Below are positions 8,226-15,707 of a DNA stretch of 35,823 bases, piece by piece. This stretch comes from a virus. The notes beneath the pieces were generated by a model. It saw nothing but the letters and a program-made list of their open reading frames with translations. It ran no database searches and was not told the origin of the DNA. Each line of letters starts with the position of its first letter. Position 1 is the first letter of the stretch. The position numbers and the translations under genes were made by a program. The stretch lies in the IMG/VR virus record IMGVR_UViG_3300008108_000250, positions 1-35,823 of that record; one strand, written 5' to 3'.

Positions 8226-9265
8226 TGGCTACTAAAAAACAAAAACAAGAACTAATGGAGATTCTAAAGTTCACTCCGTGTACCTACAAAATTACATTGT
8301 GGGGCTATGGTGGTGAATATGTTATGGGCACTGTAGATCGCAAAATTTACGACTACTTCAAACATCGCAGACTTGATCTAAGCGACTTTGCATGGGATCA
8401 TGATTATGCAGAAGAAAATAACATCCCCGAAGATATGTGGCCTTTTCCTCCGGGTTCGTGGTACGAGTGCGATGACATGGGTCATGTGCATGGTGTAGAT
8501 CGTAATTCAGGAACCCTTCAAATTGAAGATGAAGCTGGCGAAACTATTATCGAGCGTAGTTTAGAATCAATCGACGGTTGCGATATTGGATCAAGTTGTG
8601 GCGACGAAGTATGGATTGATGAAAAACCTGCAGGCACCGTAGTGTTCGTTGGTACTAGCGGTGAGAAAGGTACTTTCTTCGAAGGTGAGATTGAACTTAA
8701 ACAGCCATTTGATCAAGAAAAATTAGTTATATGCTACGATGATATCGACGGAAGTGAAGTTGTGTCATCAGTGGAGTACGACGGAGAAGAGATTGAGAAC
8801 TGGGGGGCTAATACTAACGGCAAAAGTTCAGACTTTGGTTTTTATATTGCAGGTTCTCAAGCAACAACAGGCAAGTGGGAACGTTATAAAAATATGGATG
8901 ACATCACATATCCGATGACTGAATGGTTTCCTAAAAAGATTAAGCCGGTCATGGAAGGCATCTATGATATCAAAACTCTAGGTAAAAGCAGCTATCAACA
9001 TCAAGCCAAATGGACTGGTACACGCTGGATTGGCAGTTGGAATGAGGATATTCCCGAAACTGAGGAATTAAAAATCAAAGAATGGCGAGGCATTGCTGTT
9101 GATCCGGATACGTATAGTGAATGGAATCCTGTAATTGAGTTAGATAAAATTATTGAACAATCTGCAGACATTGCAGAAGAAGAACTGGTTAGAGCACTAG
9201 ACGAACTTAAACAAGAATTTGAAGCACCTTTAGATACAAAATCCAAAGGAACGTGGCCTTTTTAA
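8225..9265 (+). CDS. Acidic phage protein of unknown function
   Basis: 346 residues, strongly acidic. The visible pieces are an N-terminal segment with ITLWGYGGEYVMGTVDRK, a middle region rich in beta-type stretches and Asp/Glu, and a C-terminal helix (ELDKIIEQSADIAEEELV). No catalytic motif stands out. Its ATG overlaps the stop of the preceding zinc-knuckle gene (TAATG). I do not recognise the family. Confidence 0.65.
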   Translation: MATKKQKQELMEILKFTPCTYKITLWGYGGEYVMGTVDRKIYDYFKHRRLDLSDFAWDHDYAEENNIPEDMWPFPPGSWYECDDMGHVHGVDRNSGTLQIEDEAGETIIERSLESIDGCDIGSSCGDEVWIDEKPAGTVVFVGTSGEKGTFFEGEIELKQPFDQEKLVICYDDIDGSEVVSSVEYDGEEIENWGANTNGKSSDFGFYIAGSQATTGKWERYKNMDDITYPMTEWFPKKIKPVMEGIYDIKTLGKSSYQHQAKWTGTRWIGSWNEDIPETEELKIKEWRGIAVDPDTYSEWNPVIELDKIIEQSADIAEEELVRALDELKQEFEAPLDTKSKGTWPF

Positions 9266-9277
9266 AGAGACTATCAG

Positions 9278-9424
9278 ATGAAATGCGAAATCTGCAAGCA
9301 AGATATACAACCTATTTGCGATTGGCAACAAGGACGATGTCCGCATCGCCAGCCTATGTTGACAGACTATCACTTTAGATTTTATAATTTAATTCAATCC
9401 ATTAAAAATTTATTTAAAAAATGA
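9278..9424 (+). CDS. 48-residue zinc-ribbon-like phage protein
   Basis: ATG at 9278 to TGA at 9424 encodes 48 residues starting MKCEICKQDIQPICDWQQGR and continuing CPHRQP, which gives C-x2-C and C-x-H metal ligands in a very short protein. The C terminus (FYNLIQSIKNLFKK) is an amphipathic basic helix. The TGA overlaps the ATG of the next gene (ATGA), and the segment exactly fills an otherwise empty 155-nt gap, so I consider it real. Function unknown; nucleic-acid or protein binding is possible. Confidence 0.7.
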   Translation: MKCEICKQDIQPICDWQQGRCPHRQPMLTDYHFRFYNLIQSIKNLFKK

Positions 9425-9954
9425 AAAGAAATTACGACACAGGCGTTAGTGATAGTATTACTTTCTTTACAGGCGTAGAGATCGAAAAGACTCCTGCCTA
9501 CGGAATGAAAACTCTATTTGTAGTAGATGTGCATGATCCCTACGTTATCATTGAGCTTGCTCGAAATCATAACTGCAAGCACATTTACTTTGGTGCTAAT
9601 CAAAGTTTTCCTAAATTAGCTGTCAATGATGCTGAACAATGGCGTCTATGGGAAGACATGATTTATGTTTGTCTAGATAGCGGTGATGACTTTTGGTGTA
9701 CTCTAGATTTAGATGTAGCACAGGTAGAAGGCCTATTAGAAAGCGGTCTTATAGAGAAACGTCAGTTTATTCCACAGCTTTCGGTAAAACTGCCCTATTT
9801 ACAACAGCTAGGATATAATGCTACAATAAAGATAGACGACAAAGATTTTAAGGCAACTAATCCTGGAGTGTGGTGCCATAACCTCCACGACCTACTAGAT
9901 AGAAATAAGTTTACTAGTTGGGATCAATATGGTAAAGATGAGATTATTAAATGA
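9421..9954 (+). CDS. Highly conserved phage protein, function unknown
   Basis: 177 residues. Segments such as KRNYDTGVSDSITFFTGVEI, YGMKTLFVVDVHDP, IYFGANQSFP, YNATIKIDDKDF and TNPGVWCHNLHDL are the kind I associate with a widespread conserved phage family of unknown role. No standard catalytic motif is seen. ATGA overlaps join it to the genes on both sides. Confidence 0.75.
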   Translation: MKRNYDTGVSDSITFFTGVEIEKTPAYGMKTLFVVDVHDPYVIIELARNHNCKHIYFGANQSFPKLAVNDAEQWRLWEDMIYVCLDSGDDFWCTLDLDVAQVEGLLESGLIEKRQFIPQLSVKLPYLQQLGYNATIKIDDKDFKATNPGVWCHNLHDLLDRNKFTSWDQYGKDEIIK

Positions 9955-10334
9955 GTGGTGGATATGCAACAGCAACTATACGTTCAAGGGCGATTCCTAG
10001 GATTACAGGTGCTAATCAAATCAAACGTGCAAGATCAATACAAACAGTAGAAACTAGAACTATGAAATTATCAATTAGAGAACGCATCCGAAACTGGTTA
10101 ATGAAGGATGACAATGAAACTGAGCTCGTATATGCAGAGGACTGTGAGGGACCAAATATCCAATCACAAGGATTTCGATTGCATATATACGGTGCAAGCG
10201 GTGGCACTATTGTTGAAACAACCAAGTATGATCGTAAAAACGATGACAATCGTCACAGTCTGCATGTAATTACTGAAGACAAAGATCTAGGTGAAGAATT
10301 AAGTAAGATTATCACGATGGAGCAATTACGATGA
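9951..10334 (+). CDS. Conserved phage protein, start uncertain
   Basis: 127 residues from the ATG at 9951, which overlaps the previous stop (ATGA). An internal ATG at 10062 would give the 90-residue core that looks conserved (RIRNWLMKDDNETELVYAED, GFRLHIYGASGG, SLHVITEDKDLGEEL). The first 37 residues are basic and low in hydrophobics, and another frame here (9964-10050) also encodes a plausible 28-residue peptide, so the true start may be 10062. The core looks like a small alpha-beta protein of unknown function. Confidence 0.65.
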   Translation: MSGGYATATIRSRAIPRITGANQIKRARSIQTVETRTMKLSIRERIRNWLMKDDNETELVYAEDCEGPNIQSQGFRLHIYGASGGTIVETTKYDRKNDDNRHSLHVITEDKDLGEELSKIITMEQLR

Positions 10335-10558
10335 GACATGAAAGTTTAAACATAAAAAAATTCACAGTCAAAGAAGACAAAGCATTTAGAGTGCGTGTAG
10401 AATCTTGGGAAGCTGTAAGTCCAACAGGTCTGTTAGCCCTTGATGTTATTCAAGAATGCCTTAACGACAAAGGTGACGTTGATTTTACCAGCACTTATAA
10501 TTTTCATATGAGTAGAGAAGAAATTCAAGCATTTGCTAAAGGACTATTAGCAGTATGA
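10331..10558 (+). CDS. Small conserved phage protein
   Basis: 75 residues, ATGA overlaps at both ends. The sequence has a beta-rich N-terminal half (FRVRVESWEAV) and ends MSREEIQAFAKGLLAV. No recognised function. Confidence 0.65.
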   Translation: MRHESLNIKKFTVKEDKAFRVRVESWEAVSPTGLLALDVIQECLNDKGDVDFTSTYNFHMSREEIQAFAKGLLAV

Positions 10559-10944
10559 TTATTCGACAAGACATCCGTCCTAACAAAATGATTTGGGTCA
10601 CCTTTCAGAAAGAAGGTATGCACAAGTACCCGGCTGCACTTACAGATCCAGCACTTGCTACAGGTGATGAGTATGATGTGAGTTTTCTAGGCTATCCACA
10701 TCGTCACATTTTCCACTTTAAAGTTTGGATTGGTGTTACACACGATGATCGCGATATTGAGTTTATTCAGTTTAAACGTTGGTTGCTAAATCTTTATAAA
10801 GATGCTACACTTAGTTTAGACTTTAAGAGTTGCGAGATGATGTCAGGCGATTTGTATGACGCTATCTCACAAAGGTATCCCAACCGTGAGGTTTGGATTG
10901 AGGTCTCCGAAGACGGAGAAAATGGTTCATTTATTAAATATTAA
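10555..10944 (+). CDS. Conserved phage protein, function unknown
   Basis: 129 residues with segments that look strongly conserved among phages: IWVTFQKEGMHKYPAA, FLGYPHRHIFHFKVWIGV, RDIEFIQFKRWL, SLDFKSCEMM and WIEVSEDGENG. The His-rich PHRHIFHF strand and the Cys/Glu segment could form a metal or active site, but this is only inference. The start overlaps the preceding stop by four bases. Confidence 0.75.
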   Translation: MIIRQDIRPNKMIWVTFQKEGMHKYPAALTDPALATGDEYDVSFLGYPHRHIFHFKVWIGVTHDDRDIEFIQFKRWLLNLYKDATLSLDFKSCEMMSGDLYDAISQRYPNREVWIEVSEDGENGSFIKY

Positions 10945-10955
10945 AAGAGGCTATT

Positions 10956-11213
10956 ATGGCTAAGAATTACAAGGATTATTCCTATTTCGAAAATCGCCCC
11001 GACGTTGTTCGGATCTTTGACGACCTAGATGCATATCTAGATTGGTGCAGATTGGAACTGCAACCTTTTAACCCCGCCGATATGTATCGCAGAGATTCTG
11101 CAACATATCAAGCATACTTGTCAAGTAAGCGTCCTGCTCGACGCCCATACTTAGGCAATAAACCACGTTGGGACAATAACGGCAGACGCAATGAGCAGAA
11201 TTTTTCTCGTTGA
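10956..11213 (+). CDS. Small basic phage protein
   Basis: 85 residues: an N-terminal YFENRPDVVRIFDDLDAYLD helix region, LQPFNPADMYRRDS, then a basic Arg/Pro/Asn-rich tail. It follows AGAGG by about 7 nt. Its final 23 bases overlap the glycosyltransferase start. Function unknown; the basic tail would suit nucleic-acid binding. Confidence 0.7.
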   Translation: MAKNYKDYSYFENRPDVVRIFDDLDAYLDWCRLELQPFNPADMYRRDSATYQAYLSSKRPARRPYLGNKPRWDNNGRRNEQNFSR

Positions 11214-12267
11214 TCTAGAAGCAGTTGAGACTAGGTACACAGGTCAATGGAAGACTCATGTACCTGCCCTGTTAAAAAAAGAAGGACATCATGTTCAAAT
11301 TATCTCTGGTCCTACGGACATTCCTACTGCCACTACTCCTGGCGCCTTTCTTAATTTTGGTGGTACCAATATATACAAGGCTAGTCAGGTTGAGCAGATG
11401 GGTCGTTTGTTCTGCTCCGGTGCTGTTAATTCCGGAGACCACTTTATCTTTACTGATGCTTGGCATCCTGGTATCATAAATTTAAAGTACATGAGTGAAT
11501 TATTACAGATTCCTGTAAAGATTCACGCACTATGGCATGCTGGATCTTATGATCCGCAAGACTTTTTAGGTCGTCTTATTGGAGATGCTCCGTGGGTACG
11601 ACATGCCGAGAAAAGTTTCTTTGCGGCGATTGATCACAATTACTTTGCTACTGATTTTCATATTGATATGTTCTGTCGTAATCTTTTAGATGATACACTA
11701 GAAGATACAAAGCAGGAATTTATCAATGAAGGTAAAATTGTGCGTAGCGGTTGGCCCATGGAGTATATGTCTGATACTCTGCTCATGTACAAGAACATGC
11801 CCAAGCGTGATCTTATCCTGTTCCCGCATCGCATCGCTCCAGAAAAACAAGTTGAAATCTTTCGAGACTTAAAGCATCAATTACCGCAATATGAATTTGT
11901 TGTTTGTCAAGATCAATACTTAACAAAAAACGAATATCATAATTTATTAGGTGAAGCAAAACTAGTGTTTAGTGCTAACTTACAAGAAACACTGGGCATC
12001 AGTTGGTATGAAGGTGCGTTAGTAGACGCAATTCCTATGGTACCTGATAGATTAAGCTATAGTGAAATGGCGTTTGATACATTCAAATACCCTAGCGCAT
12101 GGACTGAAAACTATGCTGCCTATGAGGCCAATCGTCCAGAACTATGCCATAGAATTATTGAAACTATGGAATTTTATAGAACTCGACTGCCTAGCCTAAA
12201 TAAACAGGTAGAATCATTAAAAGAACATTTCTTTAGTTGTAATAAACTATTAGAGATGTTAAAATAA
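11191..12267 (+). CDS. GT-B-type glycosyltransferase
   Basis: 358 residues. The C-terminal half carries the nucleotide-sugar side of a GT4-like fold: LILFPHRIAPEKQVEIF (the usual R/K donor-phosphate region), YEFVVCQ, LVFSANLQETLGISWYEGAL and DAIPMVPDRLSY, the place where retaining GT-B enzymes have their E-x7-E-type motif. The N-terminal half has FLNFGGTNIYK and HALWHAGSYDPQD. Its gene lies between the dpdA and folE genes, so DNA-base glycosylation, as in T4, is one possibility; transfer to a cell-surface or virion target is equally open. It overlaps the preceding gene by 23 nt, starting inside it with MSRIFLVDLE. Confidence 0.72.
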   Translation: MSRIFLVDLEAVETRYTGQWKTHVPALLKKEGHHVQIISGPTDIPTATTPGAFLNFGGTNIYKASQVEQMGRLFCSGAVNSGDHFIFTDAWHPGIINLKYMSELLQIPVKIHALWHAGSYDPQDFLGRLIGDAPWVRHAEKSFFAAIDHNYFATDFHIDMFCRNLLDDTLEDTKQEFINEGKIVRSGWPMEYMSDTLLMYKNMPKRDLILFPHRIAPEKQVEIFRDLKHQLPQYEFVVCQDQYLTKNEYHNLLGEAKLVFSANLQETLGISWYEGALVDAIPMVPDRLSYSEMAFDTFKYPSAWTENYAAYEANRPELCHRIIETMEFYRTRLPSLNKQVESLKEHFFSCNKLLEMLK

Positions 12268-12308
12268 CTATAACGTGTCATCCACGACATAAACTCGGAG
12301 AATTATAA

Positions 12309-13055
12309 TTGACAGATAAAAAAGAAACAGGCCTGGACGCAATGGCAGGCGATGGCGGATATAAAGAAGCATACTTAGGCGATCACATTCGCTTTAAGAT
12401 GAAACGTGAAGGCAAACGTTTCTGGGCAGGCGACAACATTAGTGATTATCTGCACGAAGGTGATTTAGAAAAATTAATCGACGAAGCAACCCCAGCATTT
12501 GAACAAGTGTTAGATGCATTGTTAATTGATCGTGAAAATGATCCCAACTCAAAAGGCACAGCACGTAGGCTTGCCAAGATGTACTTTAATGAAATAATGG
12601 AAGGCAGATATCAGGCTGCTCCGGATTGTACTGCTTTTCCTAACGATAGTGAGGATAGATATGAGGGTATGTTGGTTGTGCGTAGTGAGCTTCGTAGCAT
12701 GTGCAGTCACCATCACCAGCCTGTGGCTGGCGTCGCGTATATCGGTATCATTGCCGCACAAAAACTCATTGGCTTGTCAAAGTACACAAGAATAGCACAA
12801 TGGTGTGCTAGACGTGGTACTCTGCAAGAAGAATTGTGTAATGACATTGCTAGAGAAATTTCTAAAGCTACCGACTCAGAGAACGTGGCAGTCTACATTC
12901 AAGCCACACATGGATGCTGTGAGAATCGTGGAATTATGGCACACTCTAGTCTAACACAAACTACCGTGCTTCGTGGATCGTTTAAGGATGATCCACACAC
13001 AAAGAAAGAGTTTTTTGATAACATTAAACTACAACAGGAGTTTGCCCCAAGATGA
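12309..13055 (+). CDS. folE: GTP cyclohydrolase I
   Basis: FolE converts GTP to 7,8-dihydroneopterin triphosphate, the first step of both folate and 7-deazaguanine (preQ0) synthesis. The 248-residue protein contains MCSHHHQPVAG with zinc ligands C132 and H135, IGLSKYTRIAQWCARR (substrate-binding region) and THGCCENRG with zinc ligand C203. The N-terminal 50 residues extend beyond the usual core. The start is TTG at 12309 behind GGAGAA; no better ATG exists upstream. Its partner in the window is QueE, and the DpdA-like enzyme is the expected user. The stop overlaps the next ATG (ATGA). Confidence 0.93.
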   Translation: MTDKKETGLDAMAGDGGYKEAYLGDHIRFKMKREGKRFWAGDNISDYLHEGDLEKLIDEATPAFEQVLDALLIDRENDPNSKGTARRLAKMYFNEIMEGRYQAAPDCTAFPNDSEDRYEGMLVVRSELRSMCSHHHQPVAGVAYIGIIAAQKLIGLSKYTRIAQWCARRGTLQEELCNDIAREISKATDSENVAVYIQATHGCCENRGIMAHSSLTQTTVLRGSFKDDPHTKKEFFDNIKLQQEFAPR

Positions 13056-13279
13056 ACCCAAGTCTAACAGCAGCCGTAATGGCTAATGAATTAATTAATC
13101 GTGCAAAAAATATGCAGGAATTCGTAGTTGAAAGAGATTACGATCTTATTCCTCCAGGTATTATTCGATTTAATATTCAACATACTGTTGGACAACTTGC
13201 TAGAATCTTTGTGCCTGCTCTCACACAAAACGAAGCAGAACGTATGGTAGATGATTGGTTTGGAGAAGGTGTAGAATGA
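13052..13279 (+). CDS. Small conserved phage protein
   Basis: 75 residues with no recognised domain. It begins with helices (VMANELINRAKNMQEF) and ends LTQNEAERMVDDWFGEGVE. ATGA overlaps join it to folE upstream and to the cupin gene downstream, so it is part of the same translational series. Confidence 0.65.
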   Translation: MNPSLTAAVMANELINRAKNMQEFVVERDYDLIPPGIIRFNIQHTVGQLARIFVPALTQNEAERMVDDWFGEGVE

Positions 13280-13737
13280 AAGCATTTCTTAATTTTTTAG
13301 AACGCATTGGACGTAAACGTATTATTATGGATCGTGTTAATGACGAGCCTTATCTAGAAAGATATTATGTTTTCTTAAAAGACAGAACACGGTTTCCCTT
13401 TAATGTATTTTTACATAAATTCCTAAAAGGCGATCCAGATGATGTACATGATCATCCTTGGCCTTATGCAACATTAATTTTGAAAGGTGGATATTATGAA
13501 TGGATTCCGGAATTTAACGCAGACGGTAGTAAATCAGGTGAAGTACGTAAATGGAGAGGACCCGGCCATTTTCGTATATGTAGCCCTAATTCTTATCATC
13601 GTGTTGAGCTTAAGCCTGGCATAACTGCATGGACATTATTCATGCCCGGTCCGCATAAACGTGATTGGGGATTTCTAGTAAACGACGAATGGATTCAACA
13701 CGAGCAGTATCTTAAGGAGCGTCATGGAAAAACGTAA
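13276..13737 (+). CDS. Cupin-fold phage protein
   Basis: 153 residues from the ATG at 13276, which overlaps the preceding stop; an upstream in-frame GTG at 13255 was not chosen. The cupin pattern is visible: DVHDHPWPYATLILKGGYYE (first motif with two His), then the second motif SYHRVELKPG. Cupins bind a metal at such His residues and act as oxygenases, isomerases or sugar-binding proteins. The exact reaction cannot be told from the sequence. The C terminus overlaps the phosphoribosyltransferase start by 14 nt. Confidence 0.75.
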   Translation: MKAFLNFLERIGRKRIIMDRVNDEPYLERYYVFLKDRTRFPFNVFLHKFLKGDPDDVHDHPWPYATLILKGGYYEWIPEFNADGSKSGEVRKWRGPGHFRICSPNSYHRVELKPGITAWTLFMPGPHKRDWGFLVNDEWIQHEQYLKERHGKT

Positions 13738-14251
13738 AGTAAGTTGGACAGAGTTTCAAGGTCTAGTAGCAAACATTTGTAGAGATATTTCTTTAAGTAA
13801 TTGGCGTCCGGATTATATAGTAGGTATTACCCGAGGAGGTCTATTGCCCGCTGTTATGATCAGTCAGTATTTTAATGTTCCCTGCGAAACACTAAAAGTA
13901 AGTCTTAGAGATAACGGCGGAGAACATGCCACCGAAAGCAATCTATGGATGGCAGAGGATGCATTTGGATATGACCCAGATATTCCCACTCCTAATATCT
14001 TAATTGTCGACGACATTAACGATAGCGGTGCAACTATCAATTGGATTTTAAACGACTGGCAAAGTAGTTGCTTACCCGACGCCGAAAGATGGCTTGATGA
14101 AATATGGAATCAAAATGTAAGGTTTGCCACTATATTTGATAATCTTGCTAGTGAGTCTAAAGTTAAAATGGATTTTGTAGGTGAAGAAATTAACAAAGCA
14201 GAAAATCCTGTATGGATCGAATTTCCCTTTGAAGAATGGTGGACTAAGTGA
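13724..14251 (+). CDS. Phosphoribosyltransferase
   Basis: 175 residues with the type I PRTase signature NILIVDDINDSGATINWI (91-108; PRPP-binding loop) and an N-terminal YIVGITRGGLLPAVMIS strand-loop, as in xanthine/hypoxanthine-type and COG2236-type enzymes. It would transfer a phosphoribosyl group to or from a nucleobase, probably a purine. It sits among nucleotide and 7-deazaguanine genes, so base salvage or handling of a displaced base is plausible but inferred. Confidence 0.82.
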   Translation: MEKRKVSWTEFQGLVANICRDISLSNWRPDYIVGITRGGLLPAVMISQYFNVPCETLKVSLRDNGGEHATESNLWMAEDAFGYDPDIPTPNILIVDDINDSGATINWILNDWQSSCLPDAERWLDEIWNQNVRFATIFDNLASESKVKMDFVGEEINKAENPVWIEFPFEEWWTK

Positions 14252-14625
14252 AAAAAGAATATGTATTAGAAGAGGCCGAAGCTGCTGGTATTGCACCGTG
14301 GACAGATCTAGTTCGAGAAGACTTCCATGTTAAAGTCTTTAAAGATAAGTACCCTGTTACAGACGGACATCTACTATTTGTTCCACAGTATGCAGCAGAC
14401 GGAGTTATTACCGACTGCTTTAATGATGCGCTTAGTGTTGGAAAAGATATGATTGAGAAAGGCGAGTGTGACGGATTCAATATTGGTCTTAATTGGGGCG
14501 AAGCAGCAGGTCAAACTGTAATGTATCCTCATATACATTTGATCCCACGAAGAAAAGGCGATATGGAAGACCCCAGAGGTGGTGTTAGGCATGTCATTCC
14601 AGAAAAAGGCAATTATAAAAAATGA
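14248..14625 (+). CDS. HIT-family hydrolase
   Basis: 125 residues with the HIT pattern GQTVMYPHIHLIPRRKGD (88-105) and the usual family tail EDPRGGVRHVIPEKGNY. HIT proteins hydrolyse or transfer nucleotides such as ApnA and adenylated substrates. The first His of the normal H-x-H-x-H triad is Tyr93-Pro94 here, whereas H95 and H97 are kept; H95 is the likely nucleophile. The start is a GTG at 14248 overlapping the previous stop (GTGA). Confidence 0.85.
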   Translation: MKKEYVLEEAEAAGIAPWTDLVREDFHVKVFKDKYPVTDGHLLFVPQYAADGVITDCFNDALSVGKDMIEKGECDGFNIGLNWGEAAGQTVMYPHIHLIPRRKGDMEDPRGGVRHVIPEKGNYKK

Positions 14626-14635
14626 GTAGGATATT

Positions 14636-14839
14636 GTGTCTAACTTAAGAACAATTACCGTTCCGTGGGACAACCAGCCAAACATTTGGTGGAATGAAAC
14701 TTGCGCTACAATTTTAGAACACTTTGGATTACCCGGTCATAGATACACAACCGAGCTTAATGAGAATTTCATGTGCTTTCATTTTGAGAATGAACAAGAT
14801 GCTTTTATGTGTAAAATATTAGTGAGTGATAGATTGTGA
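14636..14839 (+). CDS. Small conserved phage protein
   Basis: 67 residues, GTG start at 14636 behind AGGA. It contains TVPWDNQPNIWWNETCATIL and FMCFHFENEQDAFMCKIL. I recognise no function. The stop overlaps the next GTG start. Confidence 0.65.
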   Translation: MSNLRTITVPWDNQPNIWWNETCATILEHFGLPGHRYTTELNENFMCFHFENEQDAFMCKILVSDRL

Positions 14840-15033
14840 TCAAATATGTTGTAGGATTTATAGTTGCCTGTGCTATTTGGATTATTGTACTTTCACAAGT
14901 AGAGATGCCAGAATATCGGATATATGATTGTGGAATGGCAGAATGGCATCCTGATATTCCTAACTCAGTCAAAGAAGAATGTCGTAAACGTAGACAAATA
15001 GATCAAAAGAGAAACAATGAAATCTCGGTTTAA
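14836..15033 (+). CDS. Small single-TM phage protein
   Basis: 65 residues from a GTG at 14836. Residues 4-22 (YVVGFIVACAIWIIVLSQV) form an N-terminal membrane anchor, followed by a conserved-looking YRIYDCGMAEWHPDIP segment and a basic tail. It is probably membrane-tethered with the C terminus outside the membrane. Function unknown. The last 17 bases overlap the deaminase gene. Confidence 0.7.
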   Translation: MIKYVVGFIVACAIWIIVLSQVEMPEYRIYDCGMAEWHPDIPNSVKEECRKRRQIDQKRNNEISV

Positions 15034-15538
15034 AAAAACCTACATGGATGTGGCCGCAAGATTTGCAGAGCTTAGTCATGCTCGCAGATTACATGTGGGT
15101 GCGATTGTGGTCAAGGATGATAGAATCATTAGTATCGGTTATAATGGTATGCCGGCAGGTTGGGACAACAACTGCGAAGATAAAGAATATATGAGCGGAG
15201 ATGCAGGTGGATGGTTGAATCCTGACGAAATTGAAGAACGCTGGCCATTTGAAGAGGAAGACTTTGATCCTGACATAGGATATGCTAGACGGTATGCTTT
15301 AAAAACCAAACCAGAGGTACTCCATGCTGAATCAAACGCTATTGCAAAATTAGCGAAGTCCAATGACAGTGGAGACGGCGCTGATATTTTTATCACTCAT
15401 GCCCCCTGTATTGAATGCGCTAAACTTATATATCAGTCTGGCATTAGTCGTGTTTACTATGGTGAAAACTATAGAGATGATGCAGGGGTTGAATTCCTCA
15501 AAAAATCAGGAGTTGAAATTGAAAAGCTGGACACTTAA
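15017..15538 (+). CDS. cd: dCMP deaminase
   Basis: Zinc-dependent deaminase that turns dCMP into dUMP to feed dTMP synthesis. In 173 residues I see LHVGAIVVKDDRIISIGYNG, the catalytic HAE (H103-E105) and the PCIEC zinc pair (C131, C134). An acidic insertion (about residues 54-92) separates the two halves, as in T4-type enzymes. The ATG lies behind AAGAGAAA. Confidence 0.92.
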   Translation: MKSRFKKTYMDVAARFAELSHARRLHVGAIVVKDDRIISIGYNGMPAGWDNNCEDKEYMSGDAGGWLNPDEIEERWPFEEEDFDPDIGYARRYALKTKPEVLHAESNAIAKLAKSNDSGDGADIFITHAPCIECAKLIYQSGISRVYYGENYRDDAGVEFLKKSGVEIEKLDT

Positions 15539-15701
15539 CGTAGAAGAAGATCCCAAAACTGGAGATTACATATTATGCTTTCCTCCAGAACTGCTAGAAC
15601 AAGCAGGATGGAAAGAAGGTGATAACATCACATGGATTGACCAAAAAGACGGTAGTTGGCTTTTGAAAAAGGTTGACACCAATAGTGAAAAGAGTGTATA
15701 A
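15519..15701 (+). CDS. AbrB/MazE-like small DNA-binding protein
   Basis: 60 residues beginning MKSWTLNVEED and containing YILCFPPELLEQAGWKEGD, which fits a SpoVT-AbrB swapped-hairpin DNA-binding domain. Such proteins are transcription regulators or antitoxins; no toxin partner is adjacent. The TTG at 15519 was chosen because AGGAG (15508-15512) lies 6 nt upstream, inside the end of the deaminase gene. Its stop codon overlaps the -10 box of the queE promoter. Confidence 0.68.
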   Translation: MKSWTLNVEEDPKTGDYILCFPPELLEQAGWKEGDNITWIDQKDGSWLLKKVDTNSEKSV

Positions 15702-15702
15702 T
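15673..15702 (+). promoter_or_regulatory. Consensus sigma70 promoter at queE
   Basis: TTGACA (15673-15678) and TATAAT (15697-15702) are both perfect consensus with an 18-bp spacer. Transcription would begin around 15708-15710, at or within the queE start codon, so the message would be leaderless. The boxes lie inside the AbrB-like gene's 3' end. Confidence 0.6.
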
Positions 15703-15707
15703 ATATT

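Noticed and set aside
12268-12308. Possible preQ1-type riboswitch before folE
   Set aside because: The leader is only 41 nt, with a 4-bp CGTG/CACG hairpin and no preQ1 aptamer features such as a C-rich loop and A-rich tail arranged as a pseudoknot.
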